Shown: one piece after another, positions 9,109 to 19,500 of the stretch
How positions within the stretch are numbered: position 1 is the stretch's first letter
How the letters are laid out: the number at the start of each line of letters is the position of its first letter
Source: Verrucomicrobiales bacterium
GTDB taxonomy: Bacteria > Verrucomicrobiota > Verrucomicrobiia > Limisphaerales > CAIMTB01
NCBI GenBank assembly: GCA_016795425.1
Contig: JAEUHG010000024.1
Span: forward strand, 107,816 to 171,815
DNA length: 64,000 bases
Reading direction: 5' to 3'
Made by a program: the position numbers and the translations under genes
The notes under the pieces: model-generated
Databases searched by the model: none
The model's input: the letters and a program-made list of their open reading frames with translations, nothing else
Told to the model about the DNA's origin: nothing

Positions 9109-10683
9109 ATGCGCACAGTACTGGTGATGGCATGGAAAGCAAAAACCACGGCACCATTCCGGCGATATCCTTGGTTGGTCCTCCTTCTTGGCATCGCCAG
9201 CATGCTCCACTTTCCGGCCCAAGGGGGGCCGCCCCGGCCCCCGCGCTTTCTCCACGATCGCGTCATCGTGGCTCCCAAGGAGGGCATCGATCCCGCCGCC
9301 TTCGAGCAATGGATGCGCTCTGCCAATCTTACCACGACCCAGCGTCACGACTGGCTCGGTGGACTTCGGGTTCTGACCATTGGCGACGGACGTTCCGTGG
9401 ATGACACCCTCGCCCGCGCCCAGGCGAGTGGCTTGGTGGAATGGGTGGAACCGGACTACATTCTCACCGCATTTCAACGCCCCAATGATGCTGAGTTCAT
9501 TGCCGGCTCCCTTTGGAACTTGGAAAATGTGGGTGCCGCTTCCGGTGTCCCCGACGCGGATATCGACGCCACGGAAGCCTGGGACCGGATCACCGACGCC
9601 TCGTCCATCATCGTCGCCGTGGTCGATAGCGGGATCCTCACGACCCACGAGGACCTGGCCGCGAATCTGTGGACCAATCCCTCTGAAACCGCTGGCAACG
9701 GCGTGGATGATGATGGCAATGGGATCATTGATGACCTTCACGGGATCAATGCCATCACCGGGAGCGGCGATCCGACCGATGATGTCGGGCACGGCACCCA
9801 CGTCGCAGGCATCCTTGGCGCGGTCGGAAATAATGGCCGCGGCATCACCGGCATCGCCTGGAAAGTCCAGATCATGGCTCTGAAATTCCTCAACGCGGAG
9901 GGCGAGGGCAGCACCTCGACGGCGATTCAATGCATGGACTACGCGCGCAGCCACGGCGCCAGGATCATCAATGCGAGCTGGGGAGGTGGCAGCCGCTCCC
10001 GCTCCCTCGAACTCGCCATCCAGCGCGCGCGCGCCGCCGGCATCGTCTTCGTCGTTGCCGCCGGCAACGAGGGTTCCAACAACGATGCCACTCCCTCCTA
10101 TCCCGCCTCCTATACCACCGACAATATGGTCGTGGTCGCCGCGACGACACGGGCCGATGCCCTGGCTTCGTACTCGAACTTTGGCGCCTCGACGGTGGAC
10201 CTTGCCGCCCCCGGCTCCGACATCCGTTCGGCCTGGTTCACCTCCTCTCGAGGATATGCTGACGCTTCGGGAACCTCCATGGCGGCTCCCCATGTCGCCG
10301 GGGCGCTGGCACTCCTGGCCGCCCGCTATCCCGGTGCCACTTATCTCCAACTCATTGACGCGATTCTCCAATCCGCCGATCCCCTTGCATCTCTCACGGG
10401 CAGAGTCGTGAGCGGCGGTCGATTGAACGTCGACCGAGCGCTGGCAACCCTGGGGAGCTTCTTCACCACACCCGTCTCTCTGGTCCTGCAACGCGGGGTC
10501 ACCGCCGATGCCTTCACTCTCCAGATCACAGGAAGCGCGTCCACCCTCTATACCATCGAAGGAACTTCCGACTTCGATAACTGGACCGCTATCACCACGG
10601 TGGCCACAGATGCCTCCGGCACAGGCAGCGTTTCGCTAACGTCGGCTTCTGCCGCCACACAATTTTTTCGCGTTCGCCAATGA
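9109..10683 (+). CDS. Secreted subtilisin-like (S8) serine protease
   Basis: 524 residues. A signal peptide (about residues 18-39, RRYPWLVLLLGIASML) precedes an inhibitor I9-like propeptide (about 45-122) ending EWVEPDYIL. The peptidase S8 domain has all catalytic residues: Asp173 in VAVVDSGI, His228 in GHGTHVAGI, oxyanion Asn320 in VVAAGNEG and Ser390 in GTSMAAPHVAGALALL. A calcium-site-like segment (NGVDDDGNGIIDD) lies between Asp and His. The last 90 residues form a small beta domain ending in FFRVRQ, typical of C-terminal domains in verrucomicrobial exported proteins. Likely an extracellular or periplasmic endopeptidase. Confidence 0.93.
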   Translation: MRTVLVMAWKAKTTAPFRRYPWLVLLLGIASMLHFPAQGGPPRPPRFLHDRVIVAPKEGIDPAAFEQWMRSANLTTTQRHDWLGGLRVLTIGDGRSVDDTLARAQASGLVEWVEPDYILTAFQRPNDAEFIAGSLWNLENVGAASGVPDADIDATEAWDRITDASSIIVAVVDSGILTTHEDLAANLWTNPSETAGNGVDDDGNGIIDDLHGINAITGSGDPTDDVGHGTHVAGILGAVGNNGRGITGIAWKVQIMALKFLNAEGEGSTSTAIQCMDYARSHGARIINASWGGGSRSRSLELAIQRARAAGIVFVVAAGNEGSNNDATPSYPASYTTDNMVVVAATTRADALASYSNFGASTVDLAAPGSDIRSAWFTSSRGYADASGTSMAAPHVAGALALLAARYPGATYLQLIDAILQSADPLASLTGRVVSGGRLNVDRALATLGSFFTTPVSLVLQRGVTADAFTLQITGSASTLYTIEGTSDFDNWTAITTVATDASGTGSVSLTSASAATQFFRVRQ

Positions 10684-10710
10684 ACACCCTTCGCCGACCG
10701 CCTGTCGAAG

Positions 10711-10974
10711 GTGCCGGTGAAACGCGCAAGAGTTGTTGTCCCATGGAAGCACGGACTGCATTTGCGTCCGGCTTCGGAACTCGTGCGGTTGGCAGGAAAA
10801 TTCCGCGCCGCCATTCGACTCACCTACAATGAAAAGATGGCCGACGCCCGGAGCATTCTGAGCGTTCTGCTTCTCTGCGCCGCCACTGGCGCGGTTCTCG
10901 AAATTGAGGCCGCGGGTGACGACGAAGAGGGAGCCATCCGGGCTGTCGAAGGCATCTTTCGGCCGGATTCCTGA
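10711..10974 (+). CDS. ptsH: HPr family phosphocarrier protein
   Basis: 87 residues from a GTG start 28 bases after the protease stop; GTG at 10717 is an alternative. The active-site loop is HGLHLRPAS, with the phospho-accepting His at residue 17, and the regulatory region reads ARSILSVLLLCAATG, with Ser48 at the position of HPr Ser46. This is a complete HPr able in principle to accept phosphate from enzyme I (5268-7037). Keeping the Ser site suggests HPr kinase regulation, but no hprK is in the window. No EII components are nearby. Confidence 0.88.
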   Translation: MPVKRARVVVPWKHGLHLRPASELVRLAGKFRAAIRLTYNEKMADARSILSVLLLCAATGAVLEIEAAGDDEEGAIRAVEGIFRPDS

Positions 10975-11091
10975 TGCCACGAAGGAAAGGTGTGAGGCGT
11001 TCTGGAAACTCAGGAACCCTCCACCTGCCAACGCAACGATGCCAGGGTTGCGGCGTGACCAACGCCAAGAGTCGAGGTATGAAGCGTCGGC

Positions 11092-11751
11092 ATGCAGGTG
11101 AAAGTCATTTACTACCTGGAGATCGTCTCCTCCTGGTGTTACTGGGCGGAACCCACTTGGGCGGAACTCAAGCGTCGCTATGCCGGGGTCGCCGACTTCG
11201 AATGGCGTATCGCCCTGATGGATGGCGGAGGTTTCCCCACCTCCCGCGCGCAGGAGGACTGGTTTTATCGGCGCAGCGGCACCATCGTTCGGTCGCCGTT
11301 CATGTTGAACGGCGACTGGCTGGAACCCGGCTGGGGCGAATACCTCGCCCCAAACGCCCTGGCCGAAGCCGCCAAGGATTTCGGCATCCTCGATGACCGC
11401 GTCCGCCTGGCCCTGACCGAAGCCGCCGTTCGTCAGGGACTCAAAGTCGGCCGATGGGAGGTTTCGGCGCCGATCGCCGCCACCGCCGCCGGGATCGATG
11501 CTGCGGCCCTGCTCGCCAAGGCGCAGTCTGCCGACATTGAAAAGCGCCTGCGCGCGTCCACCGCCGAATTCCACGGCCTCAAGGTCACTCAGCGACCGAC
11601 CTTTCTGATCGAGGACGAGATCGGGGACCGCGCTGTCTTTTCCGGCCTCGTGCAATTGGAGCCGCTGCTGCTCACCCTGGAAGCCATGCGCAAGGATTGT
11701 GCCGCGTACGCCTCCTGGAAGGCACACTTCGGTGATCCGCCGTCCGCTTGA
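11092..11751 (+). CDS. DsbA-family (FrnE-like) thioredoxin-fold protein
   Basis: 219 residues, no signal peptide, so cytoplasmic. The N-terminus KVIYYLEIVSSWCYWAEP resembles FrnE/2-hydroxychromene-2-carboxylate isomerase-type DsbA domains, where a lone Cys or Ser sits after the first beta strand; here the motif is W-C-Y-W, with no second Cys in CXXC spacing. A helical insertion follows, and the fold closes with VTQRPTFLIEDEIGDRAVFSGL containing the cis-Pro. Probable glutathione- or thiol-dependent oxidoreductase; substrate unknown. Its TGA overlaps the ATG of the next gene by one base (TGATG), so the two are co-translated. Confidence 0.8.
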   Translation: MQVKVIYYLEIVSSWCYWAEPTWAELKRRYAGVADFEWRIALMDGGGFPTSRAQEDWFYRRSGTIVRSPFMLNGDWLEPGWGEYLAPNALAEAAKDFGILDDRVRLALTEAAVRQGLKVGRWEVSAPIAATAAGIDAAALLAKAQSADIEKRLRASTAEFHGLKVTQRPTFLIEDEIGDRAVFSGLVQLEPLLLTLEAMRKDCAAYASWKAHFGDPPSA

Positions 11752-13193
11752 TGACGTCGCCCGGTGACACCGAGGACCGGTTCCTCCCTACCGATTGCCC
11801 ACATTGCGATGGCGGCATTGAGTATCCGGAAAGCCTGGGGGGCCAACCCATCGCGTGCCCGCATTGCGGAGCGACACTCGATCTGCCTTTGTCGACGGCC
11901 TCCGGAACCGCCGGCACGCCGGGACTCAACGCGTCGCTGCTCGCCAGTCGCTTTGAAGGTCGCGTCTGCCCGGCGCCCGTGACCTTGCGGTATCGTCTGG
12001 CGCTCTTCCTCGTGACGTTGGCCATGATGTTGGTGCCGCTGGCCTATCTCGGCCTGGCATCCCTGGTCCTCGGGGCTCTGACGTGGATGGGCTGGCGAAC
12101 CGTCGCCCTTCTCCTGGGAGACGGACTCGGCCCTGGCGCGGCCATCCTCCTGACCACGGGCGCGGCGCTAATCTTGTGCCTCGGCAGCATGGTCTTGTTT
12201 TTCCTGTTGAAACCCTGGTTCGCCCCCGCCCGCTCCCGATCCGCACCCATCACTATCCATCGCCAGGAAGAGCCGCTGCTCTTCACCTTCATCGACATGA
12301 TCAGCGACACGGTCGGAGCGCCTCGCCCCTCGCAGGTCGACGTCGATTGCCGTCCCAATGCCTCCGCTGGTTATCGCCGTGGATTCGGCGGGTTCTTTGT
12401 CTCGGATTTCCGCCTGACGCTTGGCCTACCCTTGGTGTCCCGTTTGAATGCCCGCCAACTCGCCGGCGTGCTGGCGCATGAGTTGGGACACTTCCGTCAA
12501 AGAGTCGGGTTCCGCGCCAGCTACCTCATTCGGGCGATGAACCATGGTCTCGCCCGCGTCACTCACGAGCGTGATGAATGGGATCTCGCGCTCGAGCGCT
12601 GGGCCAGCGGCGCGAATGACGGCCGGATCCATCTCCTGGGCCGGGCCGTCCGTCTGGGGGTGGGTCTCTCGCGCGCCATACTCGGCCTTGGCATGTTCGC
12701 TGGTAACGCGGTCAGCTGCGGTCTGCTCCGTCAGATGGAATTGGACGCCGACCGCTGCCAGATCGAACTCGGCGGAAGCGATGCCTTTCGACAGACGTTG
12801 CACCTGGTTCGCGGCCTGCGCGCGGTGGCCCGCGACTGCTATCGCGACTTGCGCGAACAGTGGAACCGGGACCATCGCCTGCCCGATGATTTCCCATCCT
12901 TCCTGGTCACCGCGGCCGAGGCCGCCGACCGCCGCGCTCTCGAACGCTTGGACCCGTTCGACCTCTCCAATCCCGATTCCCGCCACGAGACAGCGTCCAA
13001 CCTCGACCTCGCCGACCCCTGGGATGCTCATCCCTCCGACCGCCGTCGTCTCACTCAGGCGGAGGAGATGGCCGCGCCCGGTTTGTTCACGTTCGAAGGG
13101 GATGCCCGGTCTCTCCTCGTCGATTTCCCTGCGCTCTGCCGTGAGGCGACGCGGCTCCACTACCAGCGCGATCTTGGGCTTCAACCAAGGTGA
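11751..13193 (+). CDS. M48-like membrane zinc metalloprotease with N-terminal zinc ribbon
   Basis: 480 residues from the ATG at 11751. The first 45 residues hold two CPHC motifs (CPHCDGG...CPHCGAT), a zinc-ribbon. Two hydrophobic membrane stretches follow (about 75-105 and 120-150). The peptidase core has the HExxH site in [14 protein letters not shown] and a third zinc ligand Glu in [13 protein letters not shown], as in M48 (HtpX/Ste24-type) proteases. The active site is expected on the cytoplasmic face, consistent with no signal peptide. The fusion of a cytosolic zinc ribbon to M48 suggests a protein- or nucleic-acid-binding regulatory module. Likely involved in membrane protein quality control (family knowledge). 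Confidence 0.87.
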   Translation: MTSPGDTEDRFLPTDCPHCDGGIEYPESLGGQPIACPHCGATLDLPLSTASGTAGTPGLNASLLASRFEGRVCPAPVTLRYRLALFLVTLAMMLVPLAYLGLASLVLGALTWMGWRTVALLLGDGLGPGAAILLTTGAALILCLGSMVLFFLLKPWFAPARSRSAPITIHRQEEPLLFTFIDMISDTVGAPRPSQVDVDCRPNASAGYRRGFGGFFVSDFRLTLGLPLVSRLNARQLAGVLAHELGHFRQRVGFRASYLIRAMNHGLARVTHERDEWDLALERWASGANDGRIHLLGRAVRLGVGLSRAILGLGMFAGNAVSCGLLRQMELDADRCQIELGGSDAFRQTLHLVRGLRAVARDCYRDLREQWNRDHRLPDDFPSFLVTAAEAADRRALERLDPFDLSNPDSRHETASNLDLADPWDAHPSDRRRLTQAEEMAAPGLFTFEGDARSLLVDFPALCREATRLHYQRDLGLQPR

Positions 13194-13261
13194 TCCCCTC
13201 TTCCCGCTTGTGCCGCTTCCGCGTTCGCCGCACCGTGCGTCATCGTCATCGGACCACGACC

Positions 13262-14038
13262 ATGAATGCAGGCGAAGCCCCACGCCACGACCGGTTCGCG
13301 CCCGGATTCACGCTCATCGAATTGCTCGTTGTGATTGCCATCATCGCCATTCTGGCGTCGATGCTCCTGCCCGCCCTGGCCCGAGCCAAGGCCACCGCTC
13401 ACCGCGCCGCCTGCAGCAGCAATTGCCGCCAGCTCGGCCTGGCCAATGCCCTCTACATGGATGATTTCAAGGACACGTTTCCCACGCATGAATTGGGTCC
13501 GGTGTTTTCGTACAACGGCTGGGCCGGCAAGCGCGGAACCGAGTACCAGGCCGACACGCGCCTGATCAACAATTACGTCGCCATCGCGGGCAAGGTCCGC
13601 ACCAACGACAACGAAGGGATCTTCCGCGTGTTCCGTTGTCCCACCGACAAAGGCGCGACACCCGGTCGATGGTCCGGCACGCGCAAGCCTACACTGTTCG
13701 ATACTTTCGGTTGTTCCTATTTCTACAACGCCGGCGGAAACGCCAACGGCGAGCGTGGTCTGCACGCGAAGAAGGAAGGACAGATCCGTTCCCCCAGCCT
13801 CACAGTGCTCGCCAACTGTTTCCCGTTTTCCTGCTGGGGTTGGCGGGACGAGGCGGCCGGCTCCGCCACCACTCCGTTTCAATACAGCTTCTGGCACCAT
13901 CGCTCGGCTCTCGGCTGGGGCAACGTCGCGTTTGTCGACGGGCACGTTGCCTATCTGCAAGCCACCTCCAATCGGCCCGATCACCAGAACGGCGCCAACT
14001 ACACGTTCCTCTTCGACGGTCCGAAAGAGGCTCGCTGA
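13262..14038 (+). CDS. Prepilin-type N-terminal cleavage/methylation protein (H-X9-DG type)
   Basis: 258 residues from the ATG at 13262. The class III signal is textbook: [19 protein letters not shown] with Glu at +5, followed by [28 protein letters not shown], the form common in Verrucomicrobiota and Planctomycetota. The C-terminus carries the H-X9-DG-like element [19 protein letters not shown]. Processed by prepilin peptidase and probably part of a pseudopilus or secretion-linked surface structure, although these paralogues are numerous and mostly uncharacterised. The start at 13190 in the same frame would overlap the protease gene and is less likely. Confidence 0.88.
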   Translation: MNAGEAPRHDRFAPGFTLIELLVVIAIIAILASMLLPALARAKATAHRAACSSNCRQLGLANALYMDDFKDTFPTHELGPVFSYNGWAGKRGTEYQADTRLINNYVAIAGKVRTNDNEGIFRVFRCPTDKGATPGRWSGTRKPTLFDTFGCSYFYNAGGNANGERGLHAKKEGQIRSPSLTVLANCFPFSCWGWRDEAAGSATTPFQYSFWHHRSALGWGNVAFVDGHVAYLQATSNRPDHQNGANYTFLFDGPKEAR

Positions 14039-14333
14039 TGTCCTCTGAGCCCTCATAATAAGCGGCTGGCACCACGGCGCACTGAGGCGCGAAGAGCCCT
14101 TGTCTACGCTTCCCGCCGCTGTGTTACTGTGCCTCGGTGGTCAAGACTCTTTGCTGTTGAACGTCCCATTACGCGAGCTCCGGAGCGTGGGCTGTCCCGG
14201 CAGGCATCTCTTTGCCAAGCTTCCACTCGACCTCGGTGCGGTCTCAGTCCGCGGGCCGGTGCGTCGCGATTTGTGCAACGTCGGCCACAGGATCTTTGAC
14301 GAGTTTGAAGGTAGGGAGACAGAGTGAGCTGTT
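14039..14333. other. Intergenic stretch without a supported gene
   Basis: 295 bases between the prepilin-like gene and the Ig-domain gene. A 75-codon plus-strand ORF (14100-14327) has no recognisable motif or ribosome site and is not called. GTTATGATCG occurs at 14331 and again at 14391, with the first copy containing the chosen start of the next gene. Confidence 0.4.
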
Positions 14334-16370
14334 ATGATCGGGCCTAAGAAGTCCAGGGTCGGCAACCAGCGAGGGAGGCGAATCCTGGGAGTTATGATCG
14401 CCACGGCCTTCTTTTGGGAGATTGGTTCGCATGCCCAGTCGCCGGTGGTCTTGAGACAGCCGAGATCTTACGACGCCGTCCTCGGTGAAACCGTCAGCTT
14501 TGAGGTAGAGGCCACCGGTGATTCACCTCTCGTGTATCAGTGGTTTCGAGATGGTGTCCCGATAAAGGATGCGACCAACGCTGTCCTGCAGGTACGGGCG
14601 TTTCAGGAATTCCAATCTTCGAGCTTCGGCGCCTATCAGGTAGAAGTCCGAAACAATTTGGGAACTACGCTAAGTGCCGAAGCTTACTTGCGGGGGTTTC
14701 GAACACCGTTTCAATTCAAATCTGCCGGCGACGGTGGGCGTCTATCTGGTGCATCCCTCAGCTATGTTGCCGTGACACCCAACAACCTGCCTGCCGTTTA
14801 TGTATGGTCACATAACGACACTATTTTGGACACCGCGCAGACGGAAGAACTCCGGATCCCCAACCTTCTGCCCTCTCAGGCAGGGACGTACAAGGTTGTG
14901 GTCACCAATGTCATGGGAGTTCTTGGCGAGACATCCCGGAACCTCCGCATCAACACCAACTACTTTCTGTACTCGGCTCCTGAAAGCCAAATCGCCTACA
15001 CCGGCGAATCGGTACGTTTCGACGTCAGCCTAGCAAGTGAATCGACGCCCGTCATGCTGTGGTACAAGGTTAAATTCCTCGCTTGGGCTACCGGCACCAC
15101 CCTGGTTCTCACAAATCTCGCCGTGTCAGATAACGGCTATTATTCCGTTGCCATTCAGACTACCGGCTGGAAAGAGAGCTTCGGCCTTATCGTGCTTCCG
15201 AGAAATCCAAAAGCCCTGCCAGTAGACCTGACGGGTTGGAACCGTGACGTCGTGCTCGAGAACGCTCCCAAACCTTTCGCCCTCGGTTTTGATGGTGTCT
15301 ATGAGTTGCACTGGTTCGAGGAAGGCCTATACGCCTCTCCTCGGGGCCTGCCCTCAGGCCGTTACATTTCCAGTAGGTGGCACGAGAACGCGATTTTTGA
15401 ACTTCAACCATACAACGGTCCCAATGCCCTGTGGGTCGCCCACGGCCAGCAGGCCACCGCGACGTTAAGGGAGCCCGCATCCTATCGCCGCCTCTATTTC
15501 CTGACGGCCAGCGGCTTTGGGACCCACGATGAAAAGGATCCTGGGGGCAATGCTTGGGTCAGTTTTCGTTTCACGGACGGCAGTACCTTGGAGAACATTG
15601 TCATTCGAAGTCTCGATTGGAACAATGACCCTGAGAGGTTGCTCGCCTTCGGAGGCGTCCATCGCGTCAACCTAGCAGGGATGTATGATAGTGGCCTCTT
15701 CGACCGAGCTGATAGTTACGGTTTCGGTTTCACGGAGTCCGTCGTCGATCTGGAAGAGCTGGGATTCGCACAAAAGGAATTGTCCGCTGTGACCCTCGGT
15801 TTTCCGCCGGGTTCGCCCAACCGCCAGGCATCGTCCCATGCGCTGTTCGCCTTGAGCGGGGAGCAAGTGGGTGCTGCGCGTGCCCCGGTGGTGGTTCAGG
15901 AGCCGAAGGACCTAAAGGTCTTCCCGGGACAGCGCGCCAGATTGGTCGCCGTCTCGATTGGCCTGGATCAGCAGTATCAGTGGCTTTTCGAAGGGGAACC
16001 GATAGTCGGACAGACGAATGCGACGCTGGAGTTTCCCCAGGTGGAGGCAGCCAACGTCGGAGGCTACTCACTGAGCGTCAGCAACAGCGCCGGTCAGGTA
16101 TTCACCCGAACCGCCAGGTTGTCGCTCTATCACGCGAATCTGGCCCTAAAGGTCGAAACTCGCCCGGACCCGTCACGTCCGATGGCGATCCTCTCGTTTG
16201 CTTCCCAGGAGGACCTCCGATACCTCCTGCAGAAGCGCAACGAGACATGGCAAGGGGGTTGGATGCCGGTGGGCGATTGGTTGCGCGGAACGGGGAGGTC
16301 GTTGCGGTTCGAGATTCCAATGACCCTGGACCCCCTGCCGGTGCTCTTGCGAGTGGCGGCGTTTCCGTAA
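14334..16370 (+). CDS. Secreted protein with several immunoglobulin-like domains
   Basis: 678 residues. After a basic N-terminus, a hydrophobic segment (ILGVMIATAFFWEIGSHAQS) looks like a signal peptide; an ATG at the inner Met (MIATAFF) is an alternative start. Ig-like repeats with the pattern xYQWxxDGxxI...G.Y.VxVxN occur at about residues 36-120, 125-205, 210-285 and 525-605 (YQWFRDGVPIKDATNAVLQV, YQWLFEGEPIVGQTNATLEF). A roughly 200-residue central domain is unassigned. Such multi-Ig proteins are usually surface or extracellular adhesins or scaffolds. Its codon use is visibly less GC-biased than flanking genes, hinting at a different history. Confidence 0.75.
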   Translation: MIGPKKSRVGNQRGRRILGVMIATAFFWEIGSHAQSPVVLRQPRSYDAVLGETVSFEVEATGDSPLVYQWFRDGVPIKDATNAVLQVRAFQEFQSSSFGAYQVEVRNNLGTTLSAEAYLRGFRTPFQFKSAGDGGRLSGASLSYVAVTPNNLPAVYVWSHNDTILDTAQTEELRIPNLLPSQAGTYKVVVTNVMGVLGETSRNLRINTNYFLYSAPESQIAYTGESVRFDVSLASESTPVMLWYKVKFLAWATGTTLVLTNLAVSDNGYYSVAIQTTGWKESFGLIVLPRNPKALPVDLTGWNRDVVLENAPKPFALGFDGVYELHWFEEGLYASPRGLPSGRYISSRWHENAIFELQPYNGPNALWVAHGQQATATLREPASYRRLYFLTASGFGTHDEKDPGGNAWVSFRFTDGSTLENIVIRSLDWNNDPERLLAFGGVHRVNLAGMYDSGLFDRADSYGFGFTESVVDLEELGFAQKELSAVTLGFPPGSPNRQASSHALFALSGEQVGAARAPVVVQEPKDLKVFPGQRARLVAVSIGLDQQYQWLFEGEPIVGQTNATLEFPQVEAANVGGYSLSVSNSAGQVFTRTARLSLYHANLALKVETRPDPSRPMAILSFASQEDLRYLLQKRNETWQGGWMPVGDWLRGTGRSLRFEIPMTLDPLPVLLRVAAFP

Positions 16371-16523
16371 GAGGCGTATCGAAGGCCAACCGCGGTTCGG
16401 GGACCGAATGCGTGGGTCCTGCGTGAGACGAATACTGGTCCTGACTTCCATCATCGGGTCGGGTCCGCGGCTGGAACCCAACCGACGCTTTCCACCTCGA
16501 TTGCCGCGGGTAATCTCTTCGAC

Positions 16524-19500
16524 GTGCATCCCCCTCCACGGCCCAACTCCCGTGTTCCAACGTGGTTGGTGGTCTGTCTTTTGGCGCCGGTGCTGCATCT
16601 GAACGCCTCAGTGCTGTGGCAGATCGGGCGCTTCGACGAATCCTCTTCCGAGTTTCACCAGTGGATCCATCCGACAACCGGCGAACGCCAGATCGACTAC
16701 TCCGTTCCCGGTGCGGAACCCGTCTTTGTCGTCGGAACGAGTGACGCCGCTCGCGATTGGCAAGCCTATCAACCCGGTTCCGCCAATGGCGGCACGGGCT
16801 TCCGGGAGCACCCCTGGACCATTCTCTTTCGCCTCGACGCTCCACCGCGCCGGCCTCTCCAGCTTCGGGTGGCCCTGCTCTCCTACAGCGCCCGACTTCC
16901 CGCGCTGCGCTTGGACCTCAACGGACGCCAGGGGGTCTATTTCCAGGAGCCGCGTTTGGTTGGCTCCGCGGGTGACACCGCCGTCTTCTTTCAACCGCAC
17001 TACGCCACCTCGATCATCACCGCCGTTCTCGACACCGAATGGTTTCTCGCCGGCACCAACCGCCTGGTCCTCTCGGCGATCGACGAAACCAAGGAACGCG
17101 AGGATGTGCGGCCTTCCGGGTTTCCGTGGCTGGGCAATTCCGGGCTTGTCTATGACGCCCTTACCCTTGAGGAGCTCTCCTCCGGAGAACTCCCACCCGC
17201 CCGCGTTCGAATCATGCCCAGCCCGTTCTATCGGCAACGGGAGGGTCAGTTACTTGAGGAAGTCGACGTCGTCGTCACTCCTGAATCCCATCGACGTCCC
17301 GTCCGCGTGGAGTTCTCCATGGGACCCTTCTCGGCAGCGCACGAGTGGCCGGGGGATCCATCCATGGGCGAAGCGCGATTTCGGTTCGACGTTCCCGAAT
17401 GGTCCGGGGCCAAGGGGTCGACGGTGCGACTGGTGTTCGCGGATACCCAGTGGTCGACCAACCTCACCATCGAAGCCGCTCGCCGCTGGCAGGTATGGAT
17501 CGTACCGCACGAACACCTGGACGTGGGCTACACCGACGACCCCGCCAAGGTCGCGGAGCTTCAGAGCCGGGTGGTGGATGACGTGCTGCTGCTGGGTCAG
17601 CGGCATCCCGGATTCCGATTCACCATCGATGGCGCCTGGGTACTCGAGGAGTACTTGGCCGGTCGCGACCCTCGGTCCCGGGACCACGCTCTCGCCGCCA
17701 TTCGCCAAGGCACCTTGGGTCTGCCGGTCGTTCACGGAAGTCTGTTCACCGGATCTGCCTCCCTGGAAGGCCTGATTCGAAATCTCTATCCCAGCCGGGC
17801 GCTGGCTCAGGCGCACGGACTTCCCTTCGACACTGCGATCATTACCGACGTTCCCTCGTACTCCTGGTCCTGGGCCTCGGTGCTCGCCGCCGCGGGGGTG
17901 CGGTATTTCGTGGGTGCCAGCGACGCCTACCGCGGTCCGTTTCTCCTGCGCAACAACCTGCATCGACAGTCGCCCCACGCCTGGGAAGGTCCGGATGGGG
18001 GCCGCGTGATCACGTGGTACTCGCGACACTACCATCAATTCTCGAGTCTGTTCGGACTTCCTCCGAGCACCAACCTCGCTCGCGAGTCGCTGCCCCGTTT
18101 CCTTCAAGCCTACGATCACCCTGCGTACCGAGCCTCGGACGTCCTTCTCTACGGCACCCAGGTGGAGAACGTGGCATTGCAACCGGAGCAGGCAGGTTTC
18201 GCCGACGTCTGGAACCGCCACTACGCCTATCCCCGCCTTCGGTACGGCACCTTCACCGAAGCGCTGGACGCCATCACCCGCCAACAGGGCGAGCTTGAGG
18301 TGGTCCGCGGCGACGGGGGTCCTTATTGGGAGGACGGTTTGGCAGCCAATGCCCGCATCACCGCCCTTGCCCGCTCCAACTCGCGCCGCCTGCTCACCGC
18401 CGAGAAAATTGCCAGCGTTGCAGCATCCTCGAATTCGCGCTGGTACCCTGACCTCGCTGATCTCCGCGCCGCCTGGCGGCACAGCCTGCTCATCGACGAA
18501 CACACCTGGCACGCCGACTGCAGTGTTCGCGATCCCGACAGTCTTCAGGCCCGGCGCCAAGGCGAAGCTAAGGACGCCCACGCGGTCGAGGCGCGACGCG
18601 CCTTGGAACGGGTGGTGCATCGCGGACTCTCTGCCCTCAGCGACGTGCTTCCCATTCCTCCCGCTTCCCTGGTGCTCTTCAATCCGTCGAGCTGGGCTCG
18701 CCAGGATGTGGTGGAAGCAGAGATCGGCCGCGGCCAAGGCCTGGTTGATCCCGAGAACGGCTCTCTGGTTCCCCTCGAAATTCTTCGCTCCGGCAAGGTG
18801 TACCAACGGGTCCGGTTTGCATCCCCGCCCGTTCCGGCGCTTGGCGTTCGCGCGCTTCGGTTGCGTCCACTACCGTCCATCCCCCGGACCCGACCTCCCT
18901 CCCATCCGCTTGTCCTCGAGAGTCCTCACTTCCGCGTGACCCTCGATCCCGCGCGCGGCGGACTCGCGAGCCTCTGGGACAAACGCCTTGGAAGGGAATT
19001 GGCGCAGACCAACCGCGGCCACGCCTTCGGTCAATGGCTTTACGTGACGGGAGGCGACACCCTTCCCAACCGCCTCGTCCAGTTCAGCACCGTTTCGCCG
19101 ATCCCCGACCTCGAGGTTCACGCCGCGGGAGGAGGCCTCGTGTCGACCTCCTATGTGACCGAAGTTGGCGCCGTCGCCCGGGTGCGCTCCAGCACGAGGA
19201 ACTTTGAATCCATCGAGCTGGAAGTCTTTCTTCCACACCCGCGCCCGGAGGTGCGGCTCACCTATCGGGTGCGAAAGACACCGACTCGATCCAAGGAGGC
19301 GGCCTATGTGGCATTCCCATTCGCCCTGGATCGACCCACCTTTCGCTATGCCATCCAGAACGGCTGGGTGGATCCGGCGCGGCACTTGTTGCCGGGCGCC
19401 TGCCAGGAATGGTTCACGGTTCAGGATTGGGTGGCAGTCCAAGCCGCCTCCGGTCCCACGGCGATTCTCGCGCCCTTGGACGCGCCTCTCGTCACCTTGG

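Noticed and set aside
8952..9404. Plus-strand ORF overlapping the subtilase start
   Set aside because: Different frame from the subtilase, low-complexity Ser/Pro content, no family match.
8875..10491. 538-codon open frame on the minus strand
   Set aside because: It lies opposite the intact subtilase, has Asp/Gly/Arg-rich antisense composition and no domain; high GC makes such shadows common.
14100..14327. 75-codon ORF in the gap before the Ig-domain gene
   Set aside because: No ribosome site, no motif and base composition not distinct from noncoding DNA.
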